Shown here piece after piece: positions 1-11,174 of a stretch of DNA of 64,000 nt. The notes beneath the pieces were generated by a model, which ran no database searches, was not told the DNA's origin, and saw nothing but the letters and a program-made list of their open reading frames with translations. The position numbers and the translations under genes were made by a program. Position 1 is the first letter of the stretch. Each line of letters opens with the position of its first letter. Origin of the DNA: Ehretia macrophylla (taxonomy: Eukaryota; Streptophyta; Magnoliopsida; Boraginales; Ehretiaceae); the NCBI GenBank assembly GCA_037974665.1, contig CM075775.1, positions 39,086,152-39,150,151 of the forward strand, written 5' to 3'.

Positions 1-2129
1 CGGAGCGATGGAGACCTGGTCCCAAGCCCAACGGCCTCGGTTTGCGAGCCTAGCCTCTACGTGAAGCGTAGTTATCTTGCCCAAGGTGACATGAGATTTG
101 GTAATAGAAATGTGAGGGATTAGGTTGTCGTCCTTTTCGCGGCTCACGACGTATAATCCAGGACGAAAAATCAGCGTAAAATAAGAAAAGTGACCCGAAA
201 CTAAAGAAAACGTTCAATTTTGGGCTCCGAAACAAATGCAGCCAAGTAGGCTTGCTGCCCCCGTCGTAGAGCTCTCGGAGAGATTTCCAACGGTAAGCTG
301 TGCGCTGCGTAATTCCTTACGGATTAGAAGGTATGGGCCCCGGAGCGATGGAGACCTGGTCCCAAGCCCCACGGCCTCAGTTTGCGAGCCTAGCCTCTAC
401 GTGAAGCGTAGTTATCTTGCCCAAGGTGACGTGGGATTTGATAATAGAAATGTGAGGGATTAGGTTGTCGTCCTTTTCGCAACTCACGACGTACGATCCG
501 GGACGGAAAAACAGTGCAAAAGAAGAAAAGTGTCCCAAAACTAATGAAAACGTTAGATTTTGGGCTCAGAAATAGGCGCAGCCGAGCAGGCTTGCTGCCC
601 CCATCGTAGAGCTCTCGAAGAAATTTCCAACGATATGCTGTGCGCCGCGTAATTCCTTGCGAATCAGAAGTTATGGGCAATGGAACGACGGAGACTTGGC
701 CCCAAGCCCCACGGCCTCAGTTTGCGGGCCTAGCCTCAACGTGGGGCGAAGTTGTCTTCCCCAAGGGGCCGTGGCATTCGGTAATAGAAATGTGATGGAT
801 TAGGTTGTCGTCCTTTTTGCGGCTCACGACGTACGATCCGGGATGAAAAAACAGAGCAAAAGAAGAAAAGTATCCCGAAACTAATGAAAACATTCAATTT
901 TGGGCTCTGAAAATAGGCGCAGCCGAGCGGGATTACTGCCTCCGTCGTAGAGCTCTCGAACAGCTTTCCAACGGTGTGCTGTGCGCCGCATAACTCTTTA
1001 CAGATCAAAAGTTATGGGTACCAGAGTGCCGGAGACCTGGTCCCAAGCCCCACGCCCTCGTTTTACGGGCTCAGCCTCTACGTGAAGCGAAGTTGTCTTG
1101 CTCAAGGTGTCGTGGCATTCGGTAATAGAAATGCGATGGATTAGGTTGTCGTCCTTTTCGCGGCTCACGACATACGATCCGGGACGAAAAAACAACGCAG
1201 AAGAAGAAAAGTGTCCCGAAACTGATGAAAGCATTCGATTCTGGGCTCCGAAATAGGCGTAGCCAAGCAGGCTTGCTGCCCCAGTCGTAGAGCTCTCGGA
1301 GAGATTTCCAACGGTATGCTGTGCACCGCGTAATTCCTTGCGGATCAGAAGTTATGGGCACCGGAGCGACGGATACCTGGTCCCAAGCCCCACGGCCTCA
1401 GTTTGCAGGCCAAGCCTCAACGTGAGGTGAAGTTGTCTTGCCCAATGTGCCGTGGCATTCGGTAACAGAAATGTGTTGGATTAGGTTGTCGTCCTTTTTG
1501 CGGCTCACGACGTACGATCCTGGACGAAAAAACAGCGCAAAAGAAGAAAAGTGTCCTGAAACTGATGAAAACATTCGATTTTGGACTCTGAAAATAGGTG
1601 CAGCCGAGCGGGATAGCTGCCCCCGTCGTAGAGCTCTCGGGGAGCTTTCCAACGGTATGTTGTGTGCCGCATAACTCCATACGGATCAAAAGTTATGGGC
1701 ACCGGAGCGGTGGAGACGTGGTCCTAAGCCCCACGCCCTCGGTTTGTGGGCCCATCCTCTACGTGAAACGAAGTTGCCTTGCCCAAGGTGCCGTGGCATT
1801 CGGTAATAGAAATGTGTTGGATTAGGTTGTCGTCCTTTTCGCGGCTCACGACATACGATCCGGGATGAAAAAATAGCGCAAAAGAAGAAAAGTGTCCCGA
1901 AACTGATGAAAACGTTCAATTTTGGGCTCCGAAACAGGCGCAGCCGAGCAGGCGAGCAGGCTTGCTACCCCCGTCGTAGAGCTCTCAGAGAGATTTCCAA
2001 CGGTATGCTGTGCGCCGCGTAATTCCTTACGGATCAGAAGTTATGGGCACCGGAGCGACGGAGACCTGGTCCCAAGCTCCACGCCTTCAGTTTGCGGTCC
2101 CAGCCTCTACGTTAGGCGAAGTTGTCTTG
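1..2129. repeat. 340-bp satellite array, block 1
   Basis: Head-to-tail copies of a unit of about 341 bp, about six in all. The box GGATTAGGTTGTCGTCC or a close variant recurs near 117, 459, 799, 1138, 1478 and 1817. Each unit also holds CTCACGACGTACGATCC, the dyad AGCTCTCGGAGAGCT and a TTACGGATCAGAAGTTATGG-like box. Two units (near 923 and 1605, 682 bp apart) share GAGCGGGAT in place of the usual GAGCAGGCT, which indicates a local two-unit pattern. The array stops at GTCTTG (2124-2129), where retrotransposon gag begins. No gene is present; the open frames on both strands follow the repeat period. Confidence 0.95.
2124..2129. repeat. Target-site-duplication-like GTCTTG, left copy
   Basis: GTCTTG ends the satellite on the left and is repeated at 6560-6565 straight after the LTR end. 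In an uninterrupted satellite unit this 6-mer occurs once at this position (GAAGTTGTCTTGCCCAAGG), so one copy is extra. The left edge of the element is inside gag, not an LTR end, so this is not a normal duplication. Confidence 0.7.
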
Positions 2130-2728
2130 GCCTCAGGGGTACTGACCATGTATTGAGCATAGCGGGACAGTCGGTCAAAACGAGCCTCGTACTGGGCCAC
2201 CGTCATGTTACCTTGGTTCAAGTGCATGAATTCCTCAAACCGCCTTTGCCTGGAAACTGCAGGCGCATATTTCTCCTTGAATGCCTTAACGAAATTACCC
2301 CACAAGCGAGGTGTATGATCTGTTTCCCAAAGTGCCTCCATAGTGTGCCACCAATGCTCAGCATCCCCGTGCAACAGAAACACAGCGAACTCCACCTTTT
2401 CTTCATCAGTATAGTCAAGTGGCCTAAAAATCCTCTCGATCTCAGACAGCCAAGCCTCTGCCTTTTCATCATCAGCTTCCCCTTGGAATTTGGACGGGCG
2501 AAAGTCAAGAAACTCCCGTATTCTGCTATGTCTCCCATGGTTACCATCATTCCTGTTGTTATTGTTGTTTGCTTCACGTGCATCTTGACGTTCCATCACT
2601 CGCGACACGCGATCCATGGCATTCCCTATCATGTTAAACATAGCCATGCCGGGATTAGTTTGATAAGCATCTCCGGTCTCTTGGGGCTCACCGCTCCTAT
2701 TAGTAGTGCAGGTACTAGGGCCGGCCAT
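2130..2728 (-). pseudogene. gag: Ty3/gypsy gag, N-terminal fragment
   Basis: This is the N-terminal part of a gag polyprotein, the particle-forming protein of an LTR retrotransposon. The start is ATG at 2728 (protein begins MAGPST), the same start as the copies at 53996 (+) and 62742 (-). The protein has a low-complexity Asn run near residues 55-59, then the conserved retrotransposon gag core with FLDFRPSKF, EAWLSEIERIF, FAVFLLHGDAEHWW and FVKAFKEKY. It is open without stop or frameshift up to the junction at 2130; both other gag copies are broken. The frame then runs 14 residues into satellite and stops at 2087, giving a chimeric open frame of 213 residues. Zinc knuckles and everything downstream are absent. 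Similarity to the other two copies makes the identification secure; function as a protein is unlikely. Confidence 0.88.
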
Positions 2729-3005
2729 CTATAGGCACAGATTACGATGCACAATTTGTTGGAATACGACAAGACAATAATTTAATGTATCAGGTATGCT
2801 ACATATAATTTTATATAGATACACAATTCCAGAAACAGTTAAGACATGTTAATCACATAAGCACATAGAAACAGAGAAGACACACTTGATATTGTCACAC
2901 AATAACACATAAACAAGTCATCCTAATAACCTTAGGGCTTCTACCCATGGTCCGAGAGTTAAACCCGGCTTAAGCAATCTAAGCTTTGATACCATTAAGA
3001 TAAGG
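2729..3005 (-). other. Retrotransposon leader between LTR and gag
   Basis: This is the untranslated leader between the 5' LTR end (3006) and the gag start (2728). It contains the primer-binding site next to the LTR and then about 250 bp of A/T-rich sequence. It is closely similar to the leaders at 53717-53995 and 62743-63015. I see no open frame or other element in it. Confidence 0.8.
2983..2994 (-). other. Primer-binding site, initiator tRNA-Met
   Basis: The minus strand reads TGGTATCAAAGC, one mismatch from TGGTATCAGAGC, the sequence complementary to the 3' end of plant initiator tRNA-Met. It lies 11 nt from the LTR end, where reverse transcription would be primed. The equivalent site in the other two elements is TGGTATTAGAGC. 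Confidence 0.85.
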
Positions 3006-6000
3006 TGTCACGCCCCAACCCGACCTATAAAGGTTAGACTAGGGTGTGATCTAAACATTCAAGTCATATCACGTACTTAATCGTTCATGAAAGTTTTAAC
3101 ACTTAACATTTTAGCCTAAACTCCACAAATTCTCCGAAAATCCGGCAGCGTAACAGCTGTAATTGGACTCTTTAGTTTGACCTAATTCTCTAAACGCCTC
3201 AAAATTTCCAATCTCAATTTCATTTCCAACTAAGATTACTATTTATCACCAATCGAAACGCCTACTAGTTATTTCGAAGTCTCGTTTGATTAATAACCTA
3301 GCATGATACTATGTCTCGTTTGTTTGTTAATCCTTGTTACAAAAGTACCTGTTGATCTTAGCTTAACAATGAGTACCTGCTTAAGATTGCATAGATTCAT
3401 TTTACTTAATCCTTACCTGATACTTCATAATCCTATGATAGATACTTGTCAATAGCGATAGCAAAAATGACCACAAGAGTGTCTAACTAGTTATGATCAG
3501 TACAAGCCAAAATTAGACCCCAAATTACAACGGGGGTCGTTTACAATACAATAACAAGCAACGTAAGAAATGAAATAGTCTTCAAGCAACATATCGTTCA
3601 CAAAATGGCCATAGTCAAGTAAGGCACGTAGGACAAGCAATCATTCCAAGGAATCATCATTAGGCACGTTGTCCTCGGGTACCTGTTCCTGGTCTTCTTC
3701 ACCTGAGATGATAAAAGAGGTGAGTCCTTATGAACTCAATGAGGGGGAACGAGAAATAAGTTTTGAAACTCATTTTCCGGTTCAACTTATGAAAACCTTT
3801 TTGCAAGCATCACATATATCACAAGTAAGTTCATAATGTAATATAAAAGTAAAAGAACACAGTTACCCCTCTTTCCTCCCCGAGGTCCTCTAGGAACCAA
3901 GCGAGAGTACTTATACACATAGTGAAAAGGATACGGTGAGCTTTTGCTCTCATTTCATTTCCAGTATCAGTTGTTGCGGCCGACTTCAAATCATCCCCTT
4001 ATCACGCCAAATGGGTGTACTCTGGATGTACCCCGAAATCGTACGACCCAACTCTCCGAGGAAGTCTAGCCCCCAAGCGAGAGAGGGAATTGGACAATGG
4101 TAGTCACGGTTGCACCGGCAAGCCCGATGCCGCCCGGTGTGCGTGAACGCTACCATGCCAGAATGAAAGGTTGCAACCTTGTATGCAATGCACATTTATG
4201 ACATTTAATATATCACATTTGGAGGACAACAAAGTAGGTCGCCTCCGAGCAGTCATAAGATTGCACATTGACAAGTAAACACGCGAGGCACTATATGACA
4301 GGTGATTTCACTTATAAGCACATGGAGTTATATGAATATTAAACGGGCAGCCATGTAACACATGTAAATCAAGTCATATAACTCATTTCGAAGTTCACGT
4401 AATCAAATAATAAGATTATTCAACATGCAACGACATTTATGTGGGACCGGGTGCAAGAAAGGCCTACTTGTCAACATGTAATCATCAAAATCACATTTAG
4501 GGCTACAAGGGAAACTACGGGCAGCCTACTAATCACATAATTAAACACAATATCCATAGGATCAACACTTAGCGAGTTTTTTCCTAGTCATTAGGGTTCC
4601 AATTCATGCTTACCCGTGCGATTAAGCCCTAGTTGTCACGTAATTAAACTCAAGCCATGCATTGATTAATTCAAACACTTTCAAGCATCCAAAAAAGTCT
4701 ACACAACATCCAAATGCCACAATCCCAAGCATTTAATATAACAAGAGAAGCTACAATAATTTTTCTAAGCATATCACTAGATGAAAACCTCACTGCAATG
4801 GTCTGTTTTCTCACAATCATTGAGACAAGCAAACAATCTCCAATTCAAGTGAACAAAATGTCAAATTAAATCTTAAGGAGTGAAATAAATTCAGAAACAA
4901 ACCTCGCATCATTTGGAGTTCGGGTTCAAGAGTTATAGCCAAAACCGTGAGACTACGCAAAACTGTCCAGATTTTCACACATTTCAATACTTGTCGTTTT
5001 TTAGGGCCTTAGGGTCAGATTTAGCCTTAGTCCATTTCTGACAAAATGTCCAGAACTGAAAAATCTAGTAGCACACCAAATTTCATGCATTTTGGATATC
5101 ATTTACTAAGTCAAAACCGGTTCGTTCTACAAGGACAGTGAATCTGCCAAAACCTACTTCATTTTCCCAGATTTGGACACATTTTGGTATTTTTACATTT
5201 AGGGGATTTTAGAGTCAAAATTAGCTTTGGCCTATTTCTACAAAAAATTCTCAGAACTGGAAAAACTAGTAACCTACCAATTTTCACACATTCTCAACAT
5301 CATTTACCTGGTCAAAATCACTTCGTTCCAACAGAACAGAAAGTTGCCAAATACGCGATTTCACCTATCTCCACATTCTAGCCAAATATCTTGCCATGCA
5401 TGCTTACAAAAGTTCATGTACACACATATATCACAAGTACAGAGGTAAAAATAGACATTCAAAGGCATGCATGTGGTTTTTAAAGGCTTTTCAAGAAATT
5501 TTAGCCCTCACCTTAGCAAGACAATAAAGAAGATGCACAACTCTTGATGAAGCACAATGTCGACTCTTCTCCTTGCTTAGCTGAGAGACAACTTGAGATT
5601 TCTCCAATTTCCTAGCTAAGTTACCATGTTCTTAGTAGGTGCATGTGGTTAGAACAAGAAGAAAAAGAAATGGAAGCTAACAACTTACCTAAGCCGAAAT
5701 GAATGTGCTATGAGCTTGCATGTGCATTTCTTTGATCCTAGCTTTGCTTGGTTGAGCTCCTAAGTAGCTTGGAGGTCTTGAAGAGCCTTAGGAAGAAGAA
5801 CTTAGCTATGGAGTCTATAATTTCAGCTAGGGCTAAGAGAGAGAGAGAAGGAATGAGAGAGTCAGAGAAAATGTGAGAAAGAAAGAAAGAATGAAAGGAA
5901 AATGAAAAGCATTGAAGAATATGATGCTTGTGTCGACCTAGGGCCTTGCAAAATTCAGAATTGTGTCTTCAAGGAGCATAATTTGAATCATCCTAGCATG

Positions 6001-6559
6001 GGCAAGGGAATGGGTCGAAATTTGGTGCATTGGGGAGGGTTTTTTTGAGCCATTTTTTTATTGCTTTGTGTCATAGTTGTCATAGAATGTCTAGGTTTAG
6101 ATTTGAAATTGAAATGCATGCACAAAGGCTCCATGTGGTCGGCCAAGCATGTGTTCAAATCTGAATTTTTGTCTTGTTGAACATTATTTAATTGAGTGCT
6201 TGGAATATGCAAAAGAATAAAGAATAAGAATGTCTAGCTTTTGGTGCAATTTCGTCTTCTAGTGCATTGACTTAGCATTTTAATATTAGTTAGTGGAGTT
6301 TGTAGGATTAATTAATGATCTAGTGCTTCGTGTGAGGGCACGCTTTCATAGGTTTTAGGCACGCACTACGAGGTAAGGTACGAACTACGAGATGAATGCA
6401 CATTTTCCAAGTAAATGCACGCAACCCTAATGAATGCACGTAATTCAATACAAGGCACACAAAACAAAACACAATTCTTAAACCTAGGTCAAGACACGCA
6501 AATCTAGGTTAGGCCACACGAAATGAGGTATCGCACGCAAATTGAGGTCGGGCCTCACA
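3006..6559 (-). repeat. Complete 5' LTR of truncated element (3.55 kb)
   Basis: On the minus strand the LTR starts TGTGAGGCCCGACC at 6559 and ends GGGGCGTGACA at 3006, so it has the usual TG...CA ends. The length of 3554 bp is long for Ty3/gypsy but expected in the Tekay/Del lineage. Landmarks shared with the other LTRs are an ACGTG-rich U3 start (about 6340-6559), a purine-rich tract of GAGA and GAAA runs (about 5829-5905), a hairpin at 4221-4246 and the palindrome AAGGTTGCAACCTT at 4167-4180. The small open frames inside are not conserved in frame between LTR copies, so I do not call them genes. Confidence 0.92.
4167..4180. promoter_or_regulatory. Conserved 14-bp LTR palindrome
   Basis: AAGGTTGCAACCTT is a perfect palindrome kept in all five full-length LTRs of the window, at 4167-4180, 12333-12346, 21037-21050, 52541-52554 and 55758-55771. 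It lies in a comparatively GC-rich block of an otherwise A/T-rich LTR, next to the conserved hairpin at 4221-4246. A role as a protein-binding site is inference. Confidence 0.6.
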
Positions 6560-6942
6560 GTCTTGACCAATGTGACGTGGGATTCGGTAATAGAAATGTG
6601 ATGGATTAGGTTGTCGTCCTTTTTGCGACTCACGACGTTCGATCCGGGACGGAAAAAAAGCGCAAAAGAAGAAAGGTGTTCTGAAATTGATGAAAACATT
6701 TGATTTTGGGTCGCGAAATAGGCACAACCGAGCAGGCTGGCTGCCCCCGTCGTAGAGCTCTCGGAGAGATTTCTAACGGTATGTTGTGTGACGCGTAATT
6801 CCTCACGAATCAGAAGTTATGGGCAACGAAGCGACGGAGACCTGGTCCCAAGCCCCACGCCCTCGGTTTGCGAGCCCAGCCTCTACGTTAGGCGAAGTTG
6901 TCTTGTCCGAGGTACCGTGTGATTCAGTAATAGAAATGCGAT

Positions 6943-7124
6943 GAATTAGATTGTCGTCCTTTTCGCGGCTCACGATGTACTATCCGGGACGAAAAAATAG
7001 CGCAAAAGAAGATAAGTGTCCTAAAACTGATAAACCCCACGCCCTCGGTTTGCGGGCCCAGCCTCTACGTGAGGAAAAGTTGCCTTGCCCTAGGTGCCGT
7101 GGAATTCGGTAATAGAAATGTGAT
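6943..7124. repeat. Short satellite unit (182 bp), copy 1
   Basis: This unit lacks about 158 bp, the stretch from just after the ACTGATGAA box to just before CCCCACGCCCTCGG. The junction is near 7034/7035. Copies at 9164-9344 and 15961-16142 have the same junction and also share GAAGATAA in place of GAAGAAAA just upstream, so all three descend from one deletion event. Confidence 0.85.
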
Positions 7125-9163
7125 GGATTAGGTTGTCGTCTTTTTCACGGCTCACGACATACGATCCGGGACGGAAAAATAGCAGAAGAAGAAAAGTATC
7201 CCGAAACTGATGAAAACGTTCTATGTATGGCTCCGAAAATAGGCGTAGCCAAGCAGGCTTGCTGCCCCCGTCGTAGATCTCTCGGAGAGCTTTCCAACGG
7301 TATGCTGTACGCTGCGTAATTCTTTACGGATCAGAAGTTATGGGTACCGGAGCGACGGAGACCTGGTCCCAAGCCCCACGGCCTCGGTTTGTGGGCCCAG
7401 CCTCTACGTGAAGCGAAGTTGTCTTGCCCAAGCTGCCGTGGGATTCAGTAATAGAAATGTGATGGATTAGGTTGTTGTCCTTTTTGCGACTCACGACGTA
7501 CGATCCGGGAAGGAAAAACAGCGCAGAAGAAGAAAAGTATCCCAAAATTGATGAAAACGTTCAATTTTGGTCTCCGAAAATAGGTGCAACTGACCAGGAT
7601 TGCTGCCCTCATTGTAGAGCTCTCGGAGAGATTTCCAACGGTATCCTGTGCGCCGTGTAACTCCTTACGGATCAAAAGTTATGGCAACCGGAGCGACAGA
7701 GACCTGGTCCCGAGACCCACGCCTTGAGTTTGTGGGCCCAGCCTCTACGTGAAGTGAAGTTATCTTGCCCAAGTTGCCATAGGATTCAGTAATAGAAATG
7801 TGATGGATTAGGTTGTTGTCCTTTTAGCGACTCACGACGTACGATCCGGGACGGAAAAACAACGCAGAAGAAGAAAAGTATCCCAAAATTGAGGAAAACG
7901 TTTAATTTTTGGCTTTGAAAATAGACACAGCCTAGTAGGCTTGTTACCCCCATCGCAGAGCTCTCGGAGAGCTTTCCAACGGTATGCTGTGCGCCGCGTA
8001 ACTCCTTACGGATCAAAAGTTATAGGCACCGGAGCGACGGAGACCTGGTCCAAAGCCCTACGCCCTCGGTTTGCATACCCAGCCTCTACGTGAGGCGAAG
8101 TTGTCTTGCCCATGGTGCCGTGGCATTCGGTAATAGAAATGTGATGGATTAGGTTGTCATTATTGCAGCTCACGACGAACGAACAAGGACGGAAAAACAG
8201 CACAGAAGAAAAAAGCTTCCCAAAACTAACGAAAAGGTTTGATTTTGGACTCCAAAAATAGGCATAGCTGTGCAGGCTTGCTGCCCTGGTCGTAGAATTC
8301 TTGGAGAGCTTTCCCACGGTATGCTGTGCGCTGCGTAACTCCTTACAGATCAAAAGTTATGGGCACCGGAGTGACAGAGACGTGGTCCCAAGCCCCACGG
8401 CCTCGGTTTGCGGGCCCAGCCTCTACGTGAACCGAAAATGTCTTTACCAAGGTAACATGGGATTCGGTAATAGAAATGTGATGGATTAGGTTGTCGTCCT
8501 TTTCGCAGCTCACGACGTACGATCCGCGACAGAAAAATAGCGCAGAATAAGAAAAGTGTCCCAAAACTGATGAAAATGTTCTATTTTTGGCTCTGAAAAT
8601 AGGCGCAACCTAGCAGGCTTGTTACCCCCATCGTAGAGTTCTCGGAGAGCTTTCCAACGGTATGCTGTGCGTCGCGTAACTCCTTACGGATCAAAAGTTA
8701 TAGGCAACGGGGCGACGGAGACCTGGTCCCAAGCCCCACGCCCTCGGTTTGCATGCCCAGCCTCTACGTGAGGCGAAGTTGTCTTGCCCAACGTACAGTG
8801 GCATTCAGTAATAGAAATGTGATGGATTAGGTTGTCGTCCTTTTCGCGGCTCATGACGTACGATCCGGGATAAAAAAATAGCGTAAAAGAAGAAAAATGT
8901 CCCAAAACTGATGAAAACGTTCGATTTTGGGCCCCGAAACAGGTGCAGCCGACCAGGCTTGCTGCCCCCGTCGTAGATCTCTCGGAGAGATTTCCAACAG
9001 TATGCTGTGCACCGCGTAATTCCTCACGGATCAGAAGTTATGGGCACCGAAACAACGGAGACCTGGTCCCAAACCCCACGCCCTCGGTTTACAGGCCCAG
9101 CCTCTACGTTAGGCGAAGTTGTCTTGCCCAAGGTGCCATGGGATTCAGTAATAGAAATGCAAT

Positions 9164-9344
9164 GGATTAGGTTGTCGTCCTTTTCGCGGCTCACGACTTA
9201 CGATCCGGGACGAAAAAATAGCGGAAAAGAAGATAAGTGTCGCGAAACTGATGAACCCCACACCTTCGGTTTGCGATCCTAGCCTCTACGTGAGGCAAAG
9301 TTGTCTTGCCCAAGGTGCCGTCGGATTCGGTAATAGAAATGTGA
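9164..9344. repeat. Short satellite unit (181 bp), copy 2
   Basis: The same 158-bp deletion as the unit at 6943-7124, with the junction near 9255/9256 and the same upstream GAAGATAAGT variant. It is followed by a unit containing TTTATGGCTC, as is the copy at 15961-16142. Confidence 0.85.
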
Positions 9345-11174
9345 TGGATTAGGTTGTCGTCCTTTTCGCGGCTCACGACGCACGATCCTGGAAGGAAAAA
9401 TAGCACAGAAGAAGAAAAGTATCTAGAAATTGATGAAAACGTTTGATTTATGGCTCTGAAAACAGATGCAGCCAAGAAATCTTGTTGCCCCCGTCGTAGA
9501 GCTGTCGGAGAGCTTTCCAACGGTATATTGTGCCCCGCGTAACTCCTTACGGATCAAAAGTTATGTGCACTGGAGCGACGGAGATCTGGTCCCAAGCCCC
9601 ACGCCCTCAGTTTGCGGGTCCAGCCTCTACGTGAAGCGAAGTTGTATTGCCCAAGGTAACGTGGGATTCTGTAATAGAAATGCGAGGGATTAGGTTGTCG
9701 TCCTTTTTGCGGCTCACGACGTGTGATTCGGGACGGCAAAACTGCGCAAAAGAAGAAAAGTATCCCAAAACTGATGAAAACGTTCGATTTTGGGCTCCGA
9801 AACAGGCGCCGCCGAGCAAGCTTTCTGCCCCCGTCGTAGAGCTCTCGAAGAGATTTCCAACGGTATGCTGTGCGCCGCATAATTCCTTACGGATCAGAAG
9901 TTATGGGCATCGGAGCGACGAAGACCTGGTCCCAAGCCCCACGGCCTCGGTTTGCGGGCCCAGCCTCTATGTGAAGCGAAGTTGTCTTGCCCAAGGTGAC
10001 ATGGGATTCGGTAATAGAAATGTGAGGGATTAGGTTGTCGTCCTTTTCGCGGCTCACGACATACGATCCGGGACGGAAAAATAGCGCAAAAGAAGAAAAG
10101 TGTCTCGAAACTGATGAAAACATTCAATTTTGGGCTCCAAAACAGGCGCAGCCGAGCAGGCTTGCTGCCCCCGTCGTAGAGCTCTCAGAGAGATTTCTAA
10201 CGGTATGTTGTGCGCCGCGTAATTCCTTGCGGATCAGAAGTTATGGGCACCAGAGTGACGGAGACCTGGTCCCAAGACCCACGGCCTCAGTTTGCGGGCC
10301 CAGCCTCAACGTGAGACGAAGTTGTCTTGCCCAAGGTGCCACTGCATTCGGTAATAGAAATGTGATGGATTAGGTTGTCGTCCTTTTTGCGACTCACGCC
10401 GTACGATCCAGGACGAAAAAATAGCGCAAAAGAAGAAAAGTGTCCCGAAACTGATGAAAACGTTCAGTTTTAGGGTCCGAAAATAGGCGCAGCTGAGCGG
10501 GATTTTTTCCCCTGTCGTAGAGCTCTCGGAGAGCTTTCCAACGGTATATTGTGCACCGCGTAACTCCTTACGAATCAAAAGTTATGGGCACTGGAGCGAC
10601 GGAGACGTGGTCCCAAGCCCCACGACCTCGGTTTTCGAGCCCAACCTCTACGTGAAGCGAAGTTGTCTTGTCCAAGGTGCCATGGCATTCGGTAATAGAA
10701 ATGTGATGGATTAGGTTGTCATCCTTTTCGTAGCTCACGACATACGATCCAGGATGAAAAAACTGCGTAGCAGAAGAAAAGTGTCCTGAAACTGATGAAA
10801 ACATTCAATTTTTGGCTCTGAAAATAGGCGCAGCCTAGCACCCTTTCTACCCCCATCGTAGAGCTCTCAGAGAGCTTTCCAACGGTATGGTGTGCACCAC
10901 GTATCTCCTTACGAATCAAAAGTTATGGACACCGGAGCGACGGAGACCTGGTCCTAAGCCCCACGCCCCCGATTTGCATGCCCAGCCTCTACGTGAGGCG
11001 AAGTTGTCTTGCCCAAGGTGCCGTGGCATTCGGTAATAGAAATGTGATGGATTAGGTTGTCGTCCTTTTCGCGGCTCACGACGTATGATCAAGGATGGAA
11101 AAACAGTGCAGAAGAAAAAAATGTCCTGAAACTAATGAAAACGTTCGATTTTGGTCTCCGAAAACAGGCACAAC

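Larger units (their letters stand above)
2130..6559 (-). mobile_element. Truncated Tekay/Del-type Ty3/gypsy element
   Basis: Read on the minus strand this is a complete 5' LTR (6559 to 3006), a tRNA-Met primer-binding site (2994-2983), a leader and the first 200 or so codons of gag (2728 to 2130). The rest of gag, all of pol and the 3' LTR are missing, and gag joins satellite directly at 2129/2130. The satellite resumes in the same phase on the other side, and the 6-mer GTCTTG lies at both edges (2124-2129 and 6560-6565). The family is assigned from gag similarity to the copy at 62742, whose pol carries a chromodomain. Confidence 0.9.
6560..11174. repeat. 340-bp satellite array, block 2
   Basis: The same unit and orientation as block 1, about 13 full-length units plus two short units (6943-7124 and 9164-9344). 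The unit types differ from those dominating 25-41 kb: several have GAGGGATTAGG in place of GATGGATTAGG, and types with GATCAAGGA or GAACAAGGA followed by ACTAATG or ACTAACG occur near 8180 and 11090. The segment 9.4-11.17 kb matches 41.4-43.4 kb unit by unit. Interrupted at 11174 by a solo LTR. Confidence 0.95.

Noticed and set aside
1922-2734. A 270-residue plus-strand frame over the satellite-gag junction
   Set aside because: It is antisense to the gag fragment at 2130-2728, whose conserved gag motifs are on the minus strand.
3986-4195. A 69-residue frame (begins MCIAYKVATFHSG) seen in several LTRs, also at 52526-52735 and 55577-55786
   Set aside because: The nucleotide block is conserved, but the LTRs at 11175 and 18386 carry an extra base (GCGTTTCACGC) that breaks the frame, so coding is not what is conserved.
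5820-5910. GA-rich tract as an independent microsatellite
   Set aside because: The tract is at the same place in every LTR of the family, so it is part of the element and not a separate repeat.
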